DNA from: Collinsella sp. An2
GTDB taxonomy: Bacteria; Actinomycetota; Coriobacteriia; Coriobacteriales; Coriobacteriaceae
Reading direction: 5' to 3'
NCBI RefSeq assembly: GCF_002160065.1
Contig: NZ_NFJW01000003.1
Span: 62,001 to 126,000, forward strand
DNA length: 64,000 nucleotides
The notes beneath the pieces are model-generated. The model was given only the letters and a program-made list of their open reading frames with translations, was not told the DNA's origin and did not search any database. The stretch's first letter is position 1; every line of letters starts with the position of its first letter. Made by a program: the position numbers and the translations under genes. This document shows, in pieces, positions 62,168-64,000 of this stretch.

Positions 62168-62795
62168 CCTGCTTTGTCGTCCTTGATTGGCGCACGCTTG
62201 CCGGGCTGTAGTCATTGATAAGCAGTCAGCAACCGGTGATACTGCCAAAGTTGCCTCGATTAAGCTAACGACTCATGCGTTTACGCGCCTGTGTCAGGGT
62301 GCTTGGGAGCGAAGTGTTCGAGGTGTGCAAAATTCAATCTTTTCGGCTCTCGCAGAACGTATGTATAAAGAATAGGGGTCATTTTGTTCTCTTTATTGAG
62401 AGCAATTCCTAATAGGTTGGGTGAATCTTCCCATCAGGCGCTTTACGGCGCATTGAAGAGCCGAAAAAATGGAAATTCGCACACCTCAGGAGGCGCTGAC
62501 CCTCATGGGTCTCTTTGGATGCAGGATTCTATGCAATTTCATCGACAGACTATTCATTCGGTGTAAGACACCCTAATACTTGTAGTTGCTCTGGTTGGCG
62601 AGCTTGCAGCTCTTCGCAGCGTCAATCTGATTCAGGCGGGCAATCGAGCCTCTCTTCTCAAGTTGCCGGGAATGCTGCCGTTGGGGTTTCCAGCTACGTC
62701 AGCATAACTGAAAAGACCCGCTGCTGGTAGGGCAGCGGGTCTTGAGCGCATATACGCTTAGCATGGCTGGGCTATATGCCCCAGCACTTCACGAC
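62168..62795. other. 630 bp lower-GC stretch without a recognisable gene
   Basis: The short open frames here have no matching protein features or clear ribosome-binding sites. Base composition is visibly lower in GC than that of the flanking genes. The stretch may be the remains of a decayed gene. A terminator for the following minus-strand gene occupies 62711-62743. Confidence 0.5.
62711..62743 (-). terminator. Rho-independent terminator of the phosphotransferase gene
   Basis: AAGACCCGCTGC (62713-62724) and GCAGCGGGTCTT (62732-62743) form a 12 bp stem around TGGTAGG. On the minus strand the stem ends in TTTT and continues CAG. Confidence 0.85.
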
Positions 62796-63563
62796 TTACT
62801 GATAGTCGAAGACGTCGATCCAGCTCATGAGGAAGCTCTCCTCGAGGTCACGCTTGCGCGCGAGCTCGGAGGCGGCCACGATTGGCATCCACTGACGCAC
62901 GACCTGCTTGGGCATGTCGGCGCGCTCGCAGTAGAGGTCGAGATAGGCCTCGGCCTGCTCCTTGGAGTTCAGCGCGAACAGCAGGTAGGTCATGGCGACG
63001 TCGGCGGCAGGGGAGCCCTGCGTGGCGTGAGCCCAGTCGCATACGGCGAGCTCGCCGTCATCGGCGACAATGACGTTGGTGGGGTTGAAGTCGCCGTGGC
63101 AAACCTGGAATTCCTTCTTCATGCCGTCGAGGCGCTCCATGAGGTTGTAGCGCTGGGTGGCGTTGATGGACTCAAGGCCACCGATCATGCGGGCATACTT
63201 GTCGCGCTGGCGGTTGAGCAGCGGCGAGGTGTGGTGATGAATCTCGATCTGCAGGTCAACGAACTGCTCGAGATACTCGCCGAAGCGCTGGGGCTCGGCT
63301 TCCATCTTCTCGGCAAGGGTGGTGCCGGGAATCTTGGAGGTGATGAGCGCCCAACCGGACTCGTCGCCCTCGACCTCGGTGACCTCAAGGGCCTTCGGGG
63401 AGCGGATGCCGCACTCGTTGATGCGGGCGAGGTTCAGTGCCTCGTTGAAGACGTCTGAAACGGGCTTGGTCTCGTTGAAGACCTTGGCGATCTTGTCACC
63501 CAGGTCATAGACGACCTTGTTGCCGCGGCGGACGAGCTCGGTCTTGGAATCGGGAAGGATCAT
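62796..63563 (-). CDS. Aminoglycoside phosphotransferase/choline kinase-like protein
   Basis: This 255-residue small-molecule kinase has an N-lobe from about residue 1 to 90 with VVYDLGDKIAKVFNE, the catalytic loop CHGDFNPTNVIV (Asp near 157) and the metal-binding CDWAHATQGSPAADVAMTYLL. These are APH-family hallmarks. Family members phosphorylate aminoglycosides, choline, homoserine or methylthioribose; nothing here decides the substrate. Some relatives are called TIGR02172 fructosamine/homoserine kinase-like. It is a single gene between adhE and the non-coding stretch. Confidence 0.82.
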   Translation of the reverse strand: MILPDSKTELVRRGNKVVYDLGDKIAKVFNETKPVSDVFNEALNLARINECGIRSPKALEVTEVEGDESGWALITSKIPGTTLAEKMEAEPQRFGEYLEQFVDLQIEIHHHTSPLLNRQRDKYARMIGGLESINATQRYNLMERLDGMKKEFQVCHGDFNPTNVIVADDGELAVCDWAHATQGSPAADVAMTYLLFALNSKEQAEAYLDLYCERADMPKQVVRQWMPIVAASELARKRDLEESFLMSWIDVFDYQ

Positions 63564-63600
63564 AGCTCTTCATCCTTTCTAGGAGCCTAGTCTGACGAGG

Positions 63601-63627
63601 CGCCGGGGACGGTGTGCGCCCCCGGCG
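63601..63627 (-). terminator. Hairpin after adhE
   Basis: CGCCGGGG (63601-63608) pairs with CCCCGGCG (63620-63627) downstream of the adhE stop. The T-tract is poor. Confidence 0.5.
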
Positions 63628-63651
63628 GAACGCAGCGAATCGGGTGTGGCC

Positions 63652-64000
63652 TTACGCCTCGTAGGACTGCGGCTCACGGCCGTAGTACGCATCGAGGTAG
63701 AGCTCCTTGATCTCGCTCATGAGCGGGTAGCGCGGGTTGGCGCCGGTGCACTGGTCGTTGAAGGCGTTCTCGGTCATCTCGTCGAGAGTGTCGAGGAAGT
63801 ACTTCTCGTCGACACCGTACTCGGCGATGGTCTTCTTGATGCCGATGGTCTCCATGAGGTCCTCGAGCTTCTTGATGAAGTTCTCGAACACCTCGTGGTC
63901 GTCCGCGCCGGTGCAGCCGCAGTAGCGACCGAGGTCGGCGTAGTCGTGCAGCGCGTGCGGATACTGATACTGCGAGAAGGTGCCCATCTTGACCGGCTTC
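63652..64000 (-). CDS. adhE: Bifunctional aldehyde-alcohol dehydrogenase AdhE, C-terminal part (5' truncated by window end)
   Basis: The frame is open to the window edge and ends at the stop at 63652, giving about 116 C-terminal residues. The part visible, KPVKMGTFSQYQYPHALHDYADL followed by AEYGVDEKYFLDTLDEMTENAFNDQCTGANPRYPLMSEIKELYLDAYYG, is the C-terminal end of the iron-containing alcohol dehydrogenase half of AdhE. The full enzyme reduces acetyl-CoA to ethanol in fermentation. The N-terminal acetaldehyde dehydrogenase half lies outside the window, so a stand-alone iron alcohol dehydrogenase is not excluded. Confidence 0.88.
   Translation of the reverse strand, partial: KPVKMGTFSQYQYPHALHDYADLGRYCGCTGADDHEVFENFIKKLEDLMETIGIKKTIAEYGVDEKYFLDTLDEMTENAFNDQCTGANPRYPLMSEIKELYLDAYYGREPQSYEA

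Noticed and set aside
62187-62566. Two small plus-strand open frames of about 60 codons
   Set aside because: No ribosome-binding sites or recognisable protein features. They lie in a lower-GC stretch that looks decayed.

Overview
The window is about 64 kb of GC-rich bacterial DNA with tightly packed, often overlapping genes. It looks like a gut actinobacterium of the class Coriobacteriia, most probably Collinsella or a close relative. This is inferred from high GC, a GlgC/GlgD glycogen operon, an iron-sulfur serine dehydratase and an AdhE-type fermentation gene; it was not checked by a database search.

Layout. 1-669: 3' end of a CCA-adding enzyme. 831-6199: five-gene nickel/dipeptide-family ABC importer. 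6366-7802: glutamate-cysteine ligase. 7931-8457: Glu-Gln-Glu tRNA cluster. 8511-9599: about 1.1 kb of non-coding DNA with palindromic repeats. 9600-15493: flippase-like membrane protein, FUSC protein, alpha/beta hydrolase, and a MarR-YczE pair. 15644-19007: MacAB-like ABC exporter. 19294-24826: two-component system followed by a large FtsX-type ABC system. 24931-28621: L,D-transpeptidase and L-serine dehydratase. 28969-30024: two unknown genes. 30634-35784: gltX, then a degenerate ABC ATPase-like protein coupled to a YhgE/Pip protein. 35929-45693: housekeeping block metK-priA-def-fmt-rsmB with an alpha-galactosidase gene between priA and def. 46363-46638: FmdB zinc ribbon. 46975-60413: six-gene glycogen cluster on the minus strand. 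60762-64000: HAD phosphatase, thiamine diphosphokinase, a phosphotransferase and the 3' end of adhE.

The glycogen cluster covers the whole cycle. GlgC/GlgD make ADP-glucose, GlgA elongates, GlgB branches, GlgP phosphorolyses, and a GH13-GH77 fusion trims and rearranges chains. Its most unusual trait is that both GlgA and GlgB carry long C-terminal low-complexity tails rich in Lys, Thr and Ala, like histone H1 or AlgP tails. In GlgA the tail is preceded by an acidic Pro/Glu stretch. This suggests a granule-assembly or tethering device.

The second unusual theme is non-coding. At least four families of dispersed palindromic elements (138 bp, 62 bp, a 'TTGYGGCAA' arm family, and a 60 bp hairpin with compensatory changes) sit in intergenic islands near 8.7-9.3, 26.8, 30.2-30.5 and 45.7-46.1 kb. 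The 138 bp and 62 bp elements occur twice in the same order and orientation.
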